Positions 12,127 through 24,600 are shown, numbered from the stretch's first letter. The stretch: DNA of 64,000 nt from Solicoccozyma terricola (GCA_001600875.1 BCLD01000001.1:1492070-1556069), one strand, 5' to 3'. A program made the numbers and translations. The notes: generated by a model not told the origin, from the letters alone.

Positions 12127-12420
12127 CTACCAAACCCTCGCCCGTGAAAGTTGGTAATGGTCGTCGTTGTTGTTGTCCGAGACAACAGGTTCAGCTTCGG
12201 GGTCAAAGACAGCAGCTTTGGGTTTTAATCCCGCTGATTTCCCTTGCTGTTCTTGTTGTCCAGAGGAATTCGCAGTGTCTTGTGTGTTCTCATCGTTTGT
12301 GCTGTAGTTACTCTCGTCCTTACTTCTGCTTTCATGGGCAGAGGCTGTGGACAGGGACTGACCGCTTTGTTCGTCACCGCCGTCATATTGGGAAGGGGGA
12401 GGGGGGGATTGGTTTGACAT
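12127..12420 (-). CDS. Orphan protein B in tandem unit 2
   Basis: I do not recognise this protein. It is an intronless frame of 97 residues starting MSNQSPPPPSQYDGG. It is rich in Ser, Gln, Asn, Asp and Glu throughout, so it is likely disordered, and it ends QLSRARVW. It sits at the same place in the duplicated unit as orphan A, with related upstream and downstream DNA. It shares only the MS(S/N)Q start and the acidic Ser/Thr-rich character, and lacks A's folded-looking C-terminal part. It may be a truncated or fast-diverging paralogue, or a non-functional remnant. Confidence that it is expressed is low. Confidence 0.4.
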   Translation of the reverse strand: MSNQSPPPPSQYDGGDEQSGQSLSTASAHESRSKDESNYSTNDENTQDTANSSGQQEQQGKSAGLKPKAAVFDPEAEPVVSDNNNDDHYQLSRARVW

Positions 12421-12709
12421 GATATGGATTGATGTGGTTATGAGAATGTTACTATTGATTCCCATCAATCCTCAGTAACAAGGGTAGCTTTATAGCTTGA
12501 ACCACTCAAAGCCTGAACGGCATCTCCTTTGTCCCATCAAACTTGCTTCTCACTTCAAGTGCTATTTCGAGCTATACAAACGTTGTCCATCCATTCACTA
12601 GCACATTCGATGTTTGAGAACAGGATATGATCCCCCTTGCACCCCGACTAGGCGTGGGGATATCAGTCACTTAGCGTGCTGTGCTGCTGAGACTTGGGAA
12701 GGGACAGCG

Positions 12710-13021
12710 AGTCGCCACTGCGGATCGAATATGATGAGTCATCAACATCTGAACTTGCTTTTCCTCTTGTAAACGTCATCGTCCCCCCCGCTGTCCAGCT
12801 AGCTGCGACTTGATGACCACCATTCAGTAATCCAACTTGTCCAACCTTGCAGCTGTCATGGCCCGCCGTCTCGTATACAACCGGTGAAACATCCACGTCC
12901 TCGTTACTTCATTCGTTCAAGGGTCAATTTTATAAATTATCCATTCTTCTTCAATCTCCTGGATCTGGAAAACACACTTCGCGCGGCGCTTCCTGCTATA
13001 TACCGGAGTGGCACTGGTCTG
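12710..13021 (+). promoter_or_regulatory. Upstream region of VPS9 with TATA-like element
   Basis: The stretch before VPS9 holds a TATA-like TATAAAT at 12931-12937 and pyrimidine-rich sequence (ATTCTTCTTCAATCTCC) between it and the start codon. The VPS9 frame stays open upstream to 12884, but the conserved coding potential begins later. Confidence 0.4.
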
Positions 13022-15835
13022 ATGGGCTCCAGTATGGCAGATAGGCCGATAGGAACTGTCAAGCTCATGGATGGCGTCGATGGGGTTATACCAGTCGATG
13101 GTGAGAAGGTGAATACGTTGGATCAACAGACTCGGCAGGTGGACAATATGATCGATGGGGATCCATGGGTCGACGAAGAGAGAGATACCAAAGAGAATGA
13201 TGAGGTTGAGCCAGGAAAGACACATGATGAAGATGGAGTAAATCAGGGAGAAGATGCAGGAGATGCAGCCGGCGATGTTGGAGATGTCGATGGTTCCAAC
13301 AGGACCTCAATAATGTCTCCCTCTCAACTATCCCAACCTCCCACCATCACCTTGTCCACTTCACCCTCCGCCTCCTCCCAACCTCCTCCTAAACTATCAA
13401 TAACCTCCAACCCTATCGATATTTCCGAATTCGACCCTTTCGCATCAACTCCATCAATCAAATCATATACTACTCCGATAAATGTTCAAACGAATGATAA
13501 TACGCCAACGATTACACTAGGTCCTATTATATCAACATCGAACAAACCACCTGCTCTTCCAACGAGGAAGATCACGTCTCTATCTTCAGTGATAGCTTCA
13601 CCATCTCCAACATCCCGTGTACTTCCCAGTCCTAAGGCGCCTCAACAAATTTCAACGGGCCTTACTGACGGATCTGGTGATGGTAATTGGACGGCAGAAA
13701 GAGAAGATATTCCTCAAACTCCGATTGGACCCGTGTTTGATTTTCAAGGGTTCCTGACGGACTTGAGAGGGAAGAGTGCAGAAAGTGTTGCTAGGTATTT
13801 GAAAAGGTGCGTTCGTCAGTACTTCTTAAATAGAGTGCATAATTGGGAGCTGACGTTCCGCTCATTGGGGGGTTTCGGGAATGATTAGTTTTTTAACGAA
13901 TTTCGCAAAGAGACCGTTTACAGTGAATGAGCAGGTAAAGCTGATTCATGAATTTCTGGAGGTGAGTGTGGAGAAAGGCGGAAAGCGATGTCGTTCCAAG
14001 TTATGCATGCTGACGAAGCTATAAATGTACAACCAATATTCCACCCAGTTCATCGCTGGAAAGATGAGACTTGTCGAACCATGGAAAGGACAATCTGCCG
14101 AGGAATTCGATAATGCCATGGAAGCGATGGAGAAATTGGTAATGAATCGATTATACGCCTAGTACGTCGTTCGTTCCCCTGCCTCTGCTCAATTATAAAA
14201 CTCTTAACGATCGTTGCCAATAGTACATTCACACCTCAAATGAATCCCGCCAATACGACGATAACAACAGACGACTTAGAACGCGATTCAGTTCTTGCAC
14301 AGCGCATTCGTCTATTCGGATGGATAAGAGCGAAACACCTCGATGTTCCGGAGGGGGAGGCTAGTCAGGGGTTCTTGGCGTTTGCTGAACAGGGTGAGTG
14401 GTGTCAAGTGGATGTCGATGTATATAGGGAGCACGCGGGTTGAAGTCATTTGAAATGAACCCACAGAGCTACTAAAGGTCAATCATTATAAGGCTCCTCG
14501 GGATAAAATGATTTGTATACTGAATTGTTGCAAGGTCATCTTTGGTGAGTAGGGACGGCGTGCATGCACCTCAATCTCAAATCTGATCGATCCCCTGTCG
14601 ACAACAGGTCTCCTCCGTCACCAAGCCGGCTCGGAAGGAACATCGGCAGATTCGTTCTTGCCCATCTTGATTTATGTGATACTACGAGCGAATCCTGATA
14701 ACCTACAGTCGAATGTAGAGTAAGTAAATGAGCGCGATCAAAGGAGTCGGATGTCGGTGGCTGATCGGTGCAATCTTTGTCGGCCTTCAACAGATATATA
14801 CAGCGCTTCCGGAGTAGCGATAAGCTGCAGGGTGAAGCTGGCTATTACCTGTCCAGTTTGGTACGTCTCCGAGCCTCAAGGCGCGCCATCATCACCCTGA
14901 CAGAGCATCTCGATACTACAGGGCGGAGCCATATCCTTCATCGAGACAATGGACGCCTCCCAGCTTTCCAGTATCACTCAAGAAGAATTCGAACACAACG
15001 TAGAGAAAGCGATCGCGGAGCTTCCTGTCGATTCATCACCACATACACCACATACACCTCGGTCGCCATCTGAACGTCCCGTCAATGCAACCGGTACTGC
15101 ATTCCACAACACAGCAGAAGGAGAAGAACCCGCTCGAGCGCTGACAAACCTCCCTGCTAATATCGCGATCGAGTCGAAGCGATTCTTTCAACGGACAGGG
15201 GAGATCGCTTCGGGTGCAGTCAATCGGCCGCTTAGCGCTCTGGGTCGGTTGATTGATGGGATCGCCACCGGTGCGAACAGCGACGCGGAGAGTGAGGATG
15301 GAGCGAGTGGCGATGATCAGCGTGCACAAGGGAGGACAATATCGTTCCGGCCACGTCAACCTGAATTACAGCAACCACAAGGTGTAGCAGGGTGGTTCTC
15401 TTCTCCGAATCGACAATTAGGGCTCGCTCCAGGACTTCCTGCCTTACCACTCGATTCGTCAGCAGTCCCTAGTCGAAGGTGCGCGTTCTTAGCATCCTCT
15501 GTCCCCCAGCTTTTCCACTCATGCCTTGCTAGTTTCTTACAGCTCAACACCTGGAGAGAATGACCCAACATTCAACCTGTCCGCTTTGACCGCGCAGATA
15601 GATAGAACGACGGCGACCGCCCGTCAAGCAGGTATCGAAACGCTTCATCAGATGTTCCCGTCGTTGGATGAGGATGTGGCAGGAGTGGTATTAGATAGTT
15701 GTGATGGTGATTTAGGGATGGCTATCGATAGGTATGTGGCCCAACAAGTGTTAACCCCCGATATCCCCAAAAACCGAGCTGATCGTTCTGCATTTTTTAA
15801 TTAAAAACAGGATGCTTGAGATGACAGCTGGATGA
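13022..15835 (+). CDS. VPS9: Rab5-family GEF Vps9 with C-terminal CUE domain
   Basis: Vps9/Rabex-5 proteins activate the Rab5/Vps21 GTPase on endosomes and bind ubiquitin through a CUE domain (family knowledge). Ten exons are read: 13022-13806, 13889-13961, 14049-14161, 14224-14393, 14467-14544, 14608-14719, 14794-14860, 14922-15478, 15543-15731 and 15811-15835, totalling 722 residues. Residues 1 to about 240 are acidic and Ser/Pro-rich. The VPS9 core follows, with [43 protein letters not shown] and [20 protein letters not shown]. The C-terminal CUE reads [18 protein letters not shown] and then [12 protein letters not shown], its last eight residues coming from the small final exon. I chose the ATG at 13022 because upstream in-frame sequence resembles a promoter; ATG 13034 is an alternative. 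Confidence 0.93.
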
Positions 15836-16080
15836 TGGAGCGGGAACTATTTTGCTCTGGAGATAAATTCAACGTCGTCCATTTTTGTATTATCATAACG
15901 ACAAGGACCATGAGGTACGAATGACGAAAAAAGAAAACCTGAATGATGCTTGATTTCATACGATTGAACGGCACTCTTCGCATTCAATACTCTAATCTAC
16001 TCATGCGTCTAGTACGAAACAAACGCTCCTTCCTAATCATGCTATGGGCTCTACGTTCGGGCCGTGTGTGGGACGTCGGT

Positions 16081-16785
16081 TCAGGCCTTGACTGGGGCAA
16101 TCAATTTCTGCTCCAACTTGGAACCCTTGATAGCTTGAAGATCGCTGTTACCGCCGATGAATTCCTGTAATGAATTGAACAAAAGTCAAGGCAAGTAGTA
16201 AATGGTCAGATGTCTTGAAGGAACTGAACGGTATTCTTCAACGACGTGTACTAACCTGGTTGATGAAAATCTGAGGAACAGTCGATTGGTTGGAGATTTC
16301 AGCCGCAAGGATAGCTTGAATGTCTGAGCCGTCTTCTACTTGATCGAGTCTGAGTAATGTACGACGTTGTGATGATTGGGTTGGTAAGAGCATGATCGGT
16401 GGAAAATAATCAGTGACCTCAATTACGAATTACGATGCAACATCCAGGGAATATGACGTACTCGATGACCTTGTAGGTCTTTCCCTCTCCGAGCTTTCCC
16501 TTCAATGACTCCAAGAGGGTCTTGGTAGCTTTGCAGTGCTGTAACCATGCTCACAACATCAGCTACCCTTCTACTGCTGAGGAGGGCCAGGTGGCGACTC
16601 ACGGGGCAGTACGACTTGGAGTAAACCATGACAAAGTTGTCCTTTACATTCTTCTGGACTTCTGCCTTCAATTCAGAGCGGTTGACCATGTTTGTAGCTG
16701 TTGAGAATGATGAACCTATGGTGGGCAGAGTGTGTTTGTTGAGATGAGATTGTAAGAGGGTGATGCGACGAAGGGTGGTGTTCAT
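16081..16785 (-). CDS. Dithiol glutaredoxin, active site CPHC
   Basis: This small oxidoreductase reduces disulfides or glutathionylated proteins using glutathione. The core begins MVNRSELKAEVQKNVKDNFV at 16689 and reads VYSKSYCP, intron, HCKATKTLLE, then KVIELDQVEDG, STVPQIFINQEFIGGNSDL and a short tail ending LIAPVKA. The cis-proline motif TVP and the GG glutathione-site motif are present. The active site, split by an intron, is C-P-H-C; CPYC is more common. An in-frame ATG at 16785 adds 32 residues (MNTTLRRITLLQSHLNKH...) rich in Arg, Ser and Thr without acidic residues, which looks like a mitochondrial presequence, so two isoforms from two starts are possible. From the inner start the protein has 113 residues, normal for the family. 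Confidence 0.92.
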
Positions 16786-17282
16786 TCGATGTAGATATAT
16801 GGCAACGACTGGGGCGTGCGTGGGGTGGTGTTGACCAAGGCGACGGCGGCGATTGCCATTATTAGCAAGCAATCGATCGGGGAATGGATAGATTCTCACG
16901 GTGGGCAGCAGGCCTTTGACGGTGGCGAATAGTACTCGGGAGGCCTTTGACCAGGTGCTATATCCAAGCCTGAGTTTGAAGCGGCGTATTTCAAGAAGCT
17001 GCTGAGTTTATGCCTGACATACTTGCGTGCTTCGACGTATTGAGTGAGGTCCAAGGGATGATACCTGGCAGTATTTGACGGCGCAGACTCCCTCATGTTA
17101 CACCTCGACAATGATGATGGAAAAAATGAGGTTCTTACATGAGAATCCCTCTCAGGGATGTTCTAACTCAGATGCAGTATATAGGTACACCTCTCAGGAT
17201 GCAGAGACCCTTGCCTTTTGTTTGGCAACTCAACTCAACTCAACTCAACTCAAGTCTCAACTCGACTTCACTCCACACCACC
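16786..17282. promoter_or_regulatory. Divergent intergenic region with (CAACT)5
   Basis: This region separates the glutaredoxin from the divergent orphan gene at 17283. It holds a TATA-like GTATATAG near 17178 and five perfect CAACT pentamers at 17226-17250, which probably lie in the 5' leader of the plus-strand gene. No other gene is visible. Confidence 0.45.
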
Positions 17283-17681
17283 ATGTCATCATCCGTCGAA
17301 ACTTGGCTTTCTGATACTCAAAGTGCTCAAAGTGCCGCCGCTGAAGACCCAGACTCCTCTGACTCTGATCGAAGTTTGGCAGGCTCGACCAAGGATGATA
17401 TCACTGATACAGAGTACAAGCTTTATGTGCAGATAGAGGTCGAGTTTATCCAGAACCTTCTTTGGCCAGATGTCTATGCTGCGATAAAGGAAGCCAGCGA
17501 TTCCTCGTTTCCCCTGACTGTCGATTTTCGCAGAGGACAATGCGAAGTGACCGAACATGACGTCTCGGGAAACGATGACAACCCCGTTTTCACGCTGATT
17601 TGTACGCGTAATGGGGGAGACTTTGCTATTGGCCTTGATGGGCCGAGTCAGGAGTTGTACGACCAGCTCACGGATGCTTGA
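17283..17681 (+). CDS. Orphan small acidic protein
   Basis: Not recognised. It is an intronless frame of 132 residues starting MSSSVETWLSDTQSAQS, preceded by a TATA-like element and a pyrimidine-rich leader ending ACACCACC before the ATG, a good start context. The first 40 residues are Ser/Asp-rich. The rest looks folded, with alternating hydrophobic segments (YKLYVQIEVEFIQNLLWPDVY; VFTLICTRNGGDFAIGLDG). The net charge is strongly acidic. There is no signal peptide or membrane helix. Its position in a lineage-specific-looking stretch and the lack of introns resemble the orphan genes at 10832-12420, though no sequence similarity is evident. Confidence 0.5.
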   Translation: MSSSVETWLSDTQSAQSAAAEDPDSSDSDRSLAGSTKDDITDTEYKLYVQIEVEFIQNLLWPDVYAAIKEASDSSFPLTVDFRRGQCEVTEHDVSGNDDNPVFTLICTRNGGDFAIGLDGPSQELYDQLTDA

Positions 17682-18737
17682 AACTGTGCAGCGTCTGTGA
17701 GTCATGTGTCCGTACCAGAACATGAGTTGTCTGCTAATACAAATTTGACATACCTCCTCAGAAAACCCTTCCACATTGACAGCTACGGTCCCTCTCTAGA
17801 TGTCATTATGATCATCTTCAAACGTTTCATTTCCCCTCTTGGAACTTGTATCTGGTATCTAATATCACTTTCAAGTCCATATCTCAATTAGAAAAATGCT
17901 GCTCTTTCCATATGGTGCCCTTCCAATGCTCCATTTGATTGCCTTGTAGAATGCTGAGATCGCCTTAAATGTTTGGCTCTGATACCGTCTGGTTAATCGG
18001 ACTAACAGTGCGAGGCAAGAACCCGATGGGAGCTGAGTGTTACCCTGGAGGGGAAGTGACTGTGGTATGCTGTTGAGCTGAAGAGTCAACTGCACAGGCA
18101 AAATGATGATGAATGGGGGCATCATTCGATTGTATATGTGACCAGCGATGACCAGGACTATGTGTCCGGTGTTCATTGCAGTGTCAATGCGATGTGTGGA
18201 GACGGTCAGGTGGTGAGGTAGAGGTCATGCGACCTTTTGTCCCGAATTAGGCGAGTGGCGAGTGGGCCAAGCGCCGGTGGCGGGAATGGGGGAAATGAAT
18301 TGAGCCACAAGTGGAGCAGAAAGGGGGGCATGCCCAATCGATTCAACTTTACAGGTATCAAGGGTCGATTTACTGCAACGCCCAGATATGAAGTGATTAC
18401 CCCATCTAGTACCCATTCACTCATTTCACTCAACCTCAACACCTCTACTTTGCTGACTTGTTGGGCTGCAAGTCGTCGCACGGACTTCTCTTGGGGGATA
18501 TCACGACTTCCCCGGTCGGTCAAGACCGAATTAGGCCAAGCCGACTTCGTTTCAACGTGATTCGAGCTAGCATCGACATCGTTGTGGAAGACCATCATCG
18601 ACTGCTTTGAACGGAGGAGTATACCATATCGTCAACTGATCAGTGTCTTGCCGCCGACCTTATCGCTCGAACACGACATCGGTGGATTGTATCAAATCCT
18701 TATCTTCCCTTACGACCTCCTACCTACGACCCAAGTC
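17682..18737. other. Intergenic region, no gene seen
   Basis: About 1 kb between the orphan gene and the amino-acid transporter. Frames on either strand are short or of odd composition and show no family motifs. The last 150 bases are probably the transporter's leader. Confidence 0.45.
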
Positions 18738-21244
18738 ATGGCCTCGACGCCAACATCTTACGGTACACTCTCTCCCTCCCGATCTGGCACACCAACAGCC
18801 GTCAACACTCCATCCAAGATCAGTTCCATAAGAGGAAAGTCCTTCCTCTCCATGCCTAGCGGTAGTGTCTCAAAGCAGGGCATAGAAATTGTATCGGCAC
18901 AGATATCTCGGACTAGTTCGATGGATTCGTTCGAAGGTGGAGAAGGGGATACGTTGGTGTTTCCTTCTGCAGGTGATGGAGAAGAGAGAGAGGAATGGGA
19001 AAGGCATAAGAGACAGGGTGAAGCGACGGTTGTTAGCTCGGTAAGCAAGTGAGTTGAGGGAGTGGAGTTTAACAATGTTGTGTGATGGGGTAACTCATGA
19101 TTCGTGGTGCGAGAACAGCCTAGCGAATACCATCATTGGATCAGGAGCATTAGCAGTGAGTTACCCTTGCGACAACGTCGCTTAGAGACCACGCTTCCGA
19201 ACCTGACGCTTATCATCATCTCATTACCTCACGGCATACCTCTAGTTTCCATCAGCGTTCGCTTCAATGGGATTAATCCCTGGAATGATTTCCTGTGCAT
19301 TTTCCGGTTTAACAGCTGCCTTTGGACTATACCTACTCTCTCGATGTGCTACACAAGTCGGTAGACCACGGATTCCGTCATCTTCAACAGAAGGAGACCA
19401 AACGACGAAAGAATCACATCATCCAATCGAAGCGAGTTTCAATACGGTTGCGCTGTTGACGTTTGGTCAAGGTTGGGCGACGAGATGCTTTGATGCTGCT
19501 ATTGCGATCAAATGCTTTGGAGTTTCAGTCAGCTACCTCATCATCGTCAAGGTAAGCTTGTTACAGTGATATCCCCCCCTATTCTACCAACCCCAGTGCT
19601 AACCCTTAACTCCGCCAGACTTTAATGCCCCAAGTCATCCTCTCCTTATCCCACCACCTCCCAATCGAAACCCTCCCCCCAACATCGATGCTCCTAGACG
19701 GTCGCCTTTGGCTCCTCCTCTCCATGGTAGTCATAGTCCCTCTCTCTTTCCTACGTCGTTTGGATTCTCTACGCTTCACAAGTCAAGTAGCGCTCGCTTC
19801 CGTCGTTTATCTCGTGTTCATCGTCGTTGGATGGTGGGTGTTGAGAATACCAACAGAGACGAAGAGAGGGAAGGTAGTATTGGCTAGGTTCGGAGCTTCG
19901 ACTTTGAGTTCGTTCCCGGTTCAAGTATTTGCTTATACGTGAGTGAGGGCCGTCGAGCGATTTGTAATCCTCGGGATGAGATGACTGATCTCGAGAGACG
20001 ACTTGAACCTGTCTTCCAGTTGTGCGCAAAACGTGAGCCGGTCTTCTCTAACTTGCTGCGCGTTAACAACATCCAGCTGAATCCCCCACCCCAATCTGTA
20101 CCCCGAATCCCAGCTCTTCCCCGTGTACAACGAACTCAAGAACAACACCCAACGTCGAATGAATCTCGTCATCGGTACATCTATCGGTTCGGCTGTTGGA
20201 GTGTACGAAATCGTGAGTAGTTAAAATAACACCCTGTTGGATGAGACGAATGGTTTGATTGATGTGTTCTTCACGCGGTATTCGTTAGTTGGGCATTGCG
20301 GGTTATCTCACGTTTGGTTCGACCGTCGGGTCGAATGTGATTGCCATGTGAGTGACTCCCATCGTCGTGTAATCGACTGGTCGCACGATTCCGTAACTTC
20401 TTACTCATCCTCAAGTTGACCCACGCAGGTACCCCTTCACTTCCCCTCTTATCGCTATCGGACGTCTAGGTATAGTTTTACTAGTCGCGCTCTCATACCC
20501 ATTGCAATGTCACCCATGTCGTGCATGCCTACACACCCTCTCCACTGGCTGGTCGAAATCATCTCATCAACCTCTCACACAGAACCAAGACTCGGAGATA
20601 GACTCTGAAGACTCGGATGATGATGAGCAAGGGAAAATTGTTGAAATGGATCATGCAGCTGTTTCTAGTCGGAAAATGGGACAAGTGAAGTTTGTGTCAT
20701 TGACGTGTGGGATCGTTGCGTTGGGGTTGGCCGTAGCGTTGGTTATTGATGAGTTGGAAGTTGGTGAGTAGGGAGGGTAGTTGTAGATGTTGAGGGAGGG
20801 TTTTTCGAGGCCATTGTGGGGGATTGACGGGTGTTTGCTTTGTTTGAATAGTTTTGGGATTCGTTGGCTCTACAGGATCAACTATCATCTCATTCATCCT
20901 TCCTGGTACGTTGTGACCCTTTCTTTCTTCGGCGTCGTCGGCACAATTATCGACTCGTTTTCTAATTTCGACCTTCCCTCGTTCCCATCAGGCTTATTCT
21001 ACTTCACACTTTTCCGCTCGAATACGGAAGATCGAACGAAATGGTTCGCATTGGCATTATCGATATATGGATGCTGCGTGATGGTATTCTGGTTCGTCGT
21101 CTTCCTTCATCGTCTTCCTTTCCTGTTGACCTCGAGACAAATTCTCGCTGACATGAACCGCGTCATCACAGTCTCAGTTTCAACATATATAAACTCGTAC
21201 ATCACACCACCAGTGGAGTGAGTCATATCCTTCGTTCATTGTGA
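18738..21244 (+). CDS. Vacuolar-type amino-acid transporter (AVT family)
   Basis: This is an amino-acid/auxin permease family carrier of the kind that moves amino acids across the vacuolar membrane; the substrate and direction cannot be told. The N-terminal roughly 100 residues are hydrophilic and Ser-rich. The first membrane segment carries NLANTIIGSGALAFPSAFAS, split by an intron, which is the family's signature region. Further membrane segments follow: MISCAFSGLTAAFGLYLLS, FGVSVSYLIIVK, LWLLLSMVVIVPLSFLRRLD, VGIAGYLTFGSTVGSNVI and ALVIDELEVVLGFVGSTGST. A hydrophilic acidic loop (EIDSEDSDDDEQGK) lies in the second half. A last intron splits ...MVFC and LSFNIYKL, and the protein ends at 21244. 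About nine exons are present; I did not fix every border. Confidence 0.88.
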
Positions 21245-21687
21245 AGGAGGTCATAGGACAATTTGACTGTGAAGGACGATCATGATATCATGTAAGATAT
21301 GTAAATCCACGATAGATGAAATATAGCTGTGCATGTTGTCTGTTGTCGGTGTTATCAGATTACGTCACGTGTCATATTCTCTCGCTGTGTTTTGGGATGG
21401 AAATGCTGACAAAGAATATGAGAGAGGGAAGGGATGATGGAGGGTTGACACCACTCGGTAGAGGATGGATGGCATCGACATCGACATCAATCGTATTCCA
21501 CATCTAGGACCATTCCAACTACAACGACAACCCGACAACGACAACGACAACTCATATCCACCCGATGGAAACAGGATAGTGTCCTTTGCCTTACAACAAC
21601 ACACTCTCAACAAACACAGCCTTTTTTCGCTCATTCTCCAATCTTCTCCCAAAGTTCCCCCCCCCCCCCCGACTCCTCATACCCACA
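21245..21687. promoter_or_regulatory. Upstream region of the copper ATPase
   Basis: No gene is seen. The region contains an ACAACG-type short tandem repeat at about 21518-21552 and a C run at 21659-21670 shortly before the start codon. No copper-responsive element could be assigned with confidence. Confidence 0.4.
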
Positions 21688-24600
21688 ATGTCCAATACAT
21701 TCTCCTCCAACCTTCTCTCTCCTTTCTCCAACATCTTACCTTCACTCGCACCCCGTATTCGTCAACTCACAGGCGGCACATTCGCGTCCCCGCGATTAGA
21801 GGAAGAAGAGGCATTCACGTCTGATGAAATAAAGGATGAAGAGGACGTCGTCAAGGTTGAGTTAAGAATCGGCGGAATGACAGTGAGTCTTATTTTCCTA
21901 CAAAGGAAATACGTCCTTTTGCTACAAAGGATCGTGCTTCCGATGCTAGGGTGTATTGGTCTGACGTGCCCCATCTATGATAAACCTTAGTGCGGTGCAT
22001 GCGTAGCCTCAATTGAAGGTCAAATGTCATCTCAACCTGGTATCTCCTCAGTCCAAGTTTCTCTTCTCGCTGAGCGAGCAATTGTCACCTACCTCGCATC
22101 ATCACATTGGACACCGTCATCAATAGCTGAAGAAATCGACGATATAGGATTCGAAGCCGAGGTGGTGGAACGTGGTGGAGATGATGAGATTGTTTTACGC
22201 GTTTATGGGATAGCAGATGAGGTTGAACAGAATGTTGGTAGAAGAGGAACTATGTGGAGTGGTCTATCTAAAGGGACAGGAAGCGATAATACTTCAGGAA
22301 GGAGAGGAAGTGCGTGGTCTGCGGTGGGGAATATTCTAGCGATCACACCATCAAGATCGAATCGAACTCCAACCTCTGCACCGCTTCCAATCAATGAACA
22401 TGAACCAGAAGATCTCACCAACGCACTCGCCGCTATTCTGGGAGTAACACGCGTCGCCTTTCCACCACCTTACACTGAAATCTCATTCACTCACTCTCCT
22501 AATCTTATGACTCTTCGTCTTATAATCGACTCCCTCGCTCTCTCTTTCCCACGTCTCACCTTTCTTCCTACTTCAACAATGTCACAAGCCAATTCTCAAC
22601 TCGCATCGTTGCAGAAACTCCATGAAACTGCGAAATGGAGGCGTACATTCTGGACAGCGTTTTATTTCGCGGTTCCAGTGTTTTTGGTATCGATGGGTCC
22701 GATGTGGTTGCCTAGTTGGTTGATGGGATGGACGATGAAGAACTTTTTCGGAATCAATGGTTTATTCTGGGGAGATGTGATAGCGCTAGCATTGACAATC
22801 CCGGTGCAAGGCTGGTTAGCAAGAGGATTCTACTCGAATGCTTACAAGAGCTTGACGCATGGGAGTGCGACGATGTGCGTGTTGATTTAACATCCTTGAC
22901 TTATTTGCGATTCGCTGACCTTTTTTTCGGTCTTCAATCACAGGGACGTCCTCGTTATCTTTGGCACAACCGCAGCATTCACTTACTCTGTGTTGTCGAT
23001 GATTTTCGCAATGTTCTCGAGCGACCCGGCATTTCGTCCGCAAACCTTCTTTGACACTTGCACGATGCTGGTCACATTCGTCTCATTAGGTCGGTATCTT
23101 GAAAATTTGGCAAAGGGCAAGACATCGGCTGCTTTGACAGATTTGATGAAGCTCGCTCCGAGTAGCGCGACGATTTATCTCGACCCGGAAGGCGCGGTCG
23201 ATGGAGAAGTGCCCATGTTGGAGAAGACGAGGAAGATTCCAACCGAGTTGGTGCAGGTCGGTGATCTTCTACTGCTTGTTCCTGGAGAGAAGATTCCTGC
23301 AGATGGGGAGGTCACGTCCGGAAGCACTTCCGTGGACGAATCGATGATCACAGGCGAAGCACTTCCAGTACATAAAGAGCTCGGTGATACCGTTATCGGC
23401 GGTACGGTCAACGGGTTGGGAACAATCAACGTACGAGTCACTCGAGCTGGAAAGGACACAGCTCTCGCTCAGATCGTCAAGCTGGTCGATGAAGCCCAAA
23501 CATCCAAAGCTCCAATTCAAGCTTTCGCTGATAGGGTTGCCGGTATCTTTGTCCCCGTGGTCGTCACCCTTTCGGTCATGACCTTCCTTGTATGGATGGC
23601 GTTGTCGCATCTCCTCTCGGGGACGTCTCTTCCGGACGTCTTTGATGCTCCTGGTGCTACCAAGCTTAGCGTCTGCCTCCAGCTCTGTATCTCCGTCGTT
23701 GTAGTCGCCTGTCCGTGTGCTCTCGGTCTCTCAACTCCGACTGGCGTCATGGTCGGAACAGGGGTTGGAGCGAAGAACGGCATCCTCATCAAAGGTGGGA
23801 AAGCGCTTGAAGCGTCCAAGGATGTGCGAAGGGTCGTTCTAGACAAAACTGGTACCGTCACAGAGGGCAAAATGAAGGTTGCGAGCGTGGCATGGGTCTC
23901 TGCGGCAAGCGTCTCAAGCGATCCGACGTCAGAAGATCAACTTGATACTGCCGCTACTCTCAGTCACACAACCGCGGACGGACATACTCAGCATTACACA
24001 GTGTTGAGCATGATTGCCCTCGCTGAAGCTCGATCGGAGCACCCTCTGGCGTTGGCGGTGGCAGCATACGGGTACGAAGCCGTAGTAAAGGCTGGTCTAC
24101 CGCAACCCAAGGGAGAAGTGGTCGATTTTGCCAGTGTGACTGGACAGGGCATCGAGGCGCTAATCCGCCTCGCGAATGGACGAGGCGAGACGCGGATACG
24201 AGTAGGCAAACAAGAATACGCGATTGGCGAGAAGGAATCGCTCCCGGACGACCTGGCAACATTTTCCTCGCACCAACAAGCACGGAGTCGAACTGTCATC
24301 TTCGTGACTCTCGTTACCAATGACATCGCAATACCTGTCCTGGCGCTGGCGTTATCTGACACTCCGAAACCTACCTCGATCCGCGCGATCAGCTCACTCA
24401 AGCACCTGGGTATCAAAGTGACAATGTTGACTGGTGATGCGAGGGAGACCGCTTTGGCAACTGCCCGTGAAGTTGGCATCGATGAAGGGGATGTTTTTGC
24501 AGGTGTTAGTCCGAAAGGCAAGGCCAAGGTGGTCGCGGATCTAATGCTGGCCGAGGGTGGAGGTGTAGCGATGGTGGGTCTCGACAAAAGTCACCACTTA

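Larger units (their letters stand above)
11739..12709. repeat. Tandem duplication, unit 2
   Basis: This second head-to-tail unit abuts unit 1 with no spacer. It is about 340 bases shorter than unit 1 because its gene is shorter. The conserved blocks are the 3' flank (11739-11840 and 12055-12110) and the upstream region (about 12430-12709), which shares GGGTAGCTTTATAGCTT and ACTTGCTTCTCACTTCAAGT with unit 1. Sequence to the right of 12709 has no counterpart in unit 1. Confidence 0.8.

Noticed and set aside
12663..12896. A 77-codon minus-strand frame ending SQQHSTLSD
   Set aside because: A similar ending (SQQHIALND) occurs at the matching place in unit 1, but this is duplicated upstream DNA; the rest of the frames are unrelated and no start is shared.
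18206..18598. A 130-codon minus-strand frame upstream of the amino-acid transporter
   Set aside because: No motif, no introns or flanking signals, and it lies where the transporter promoter is expected.
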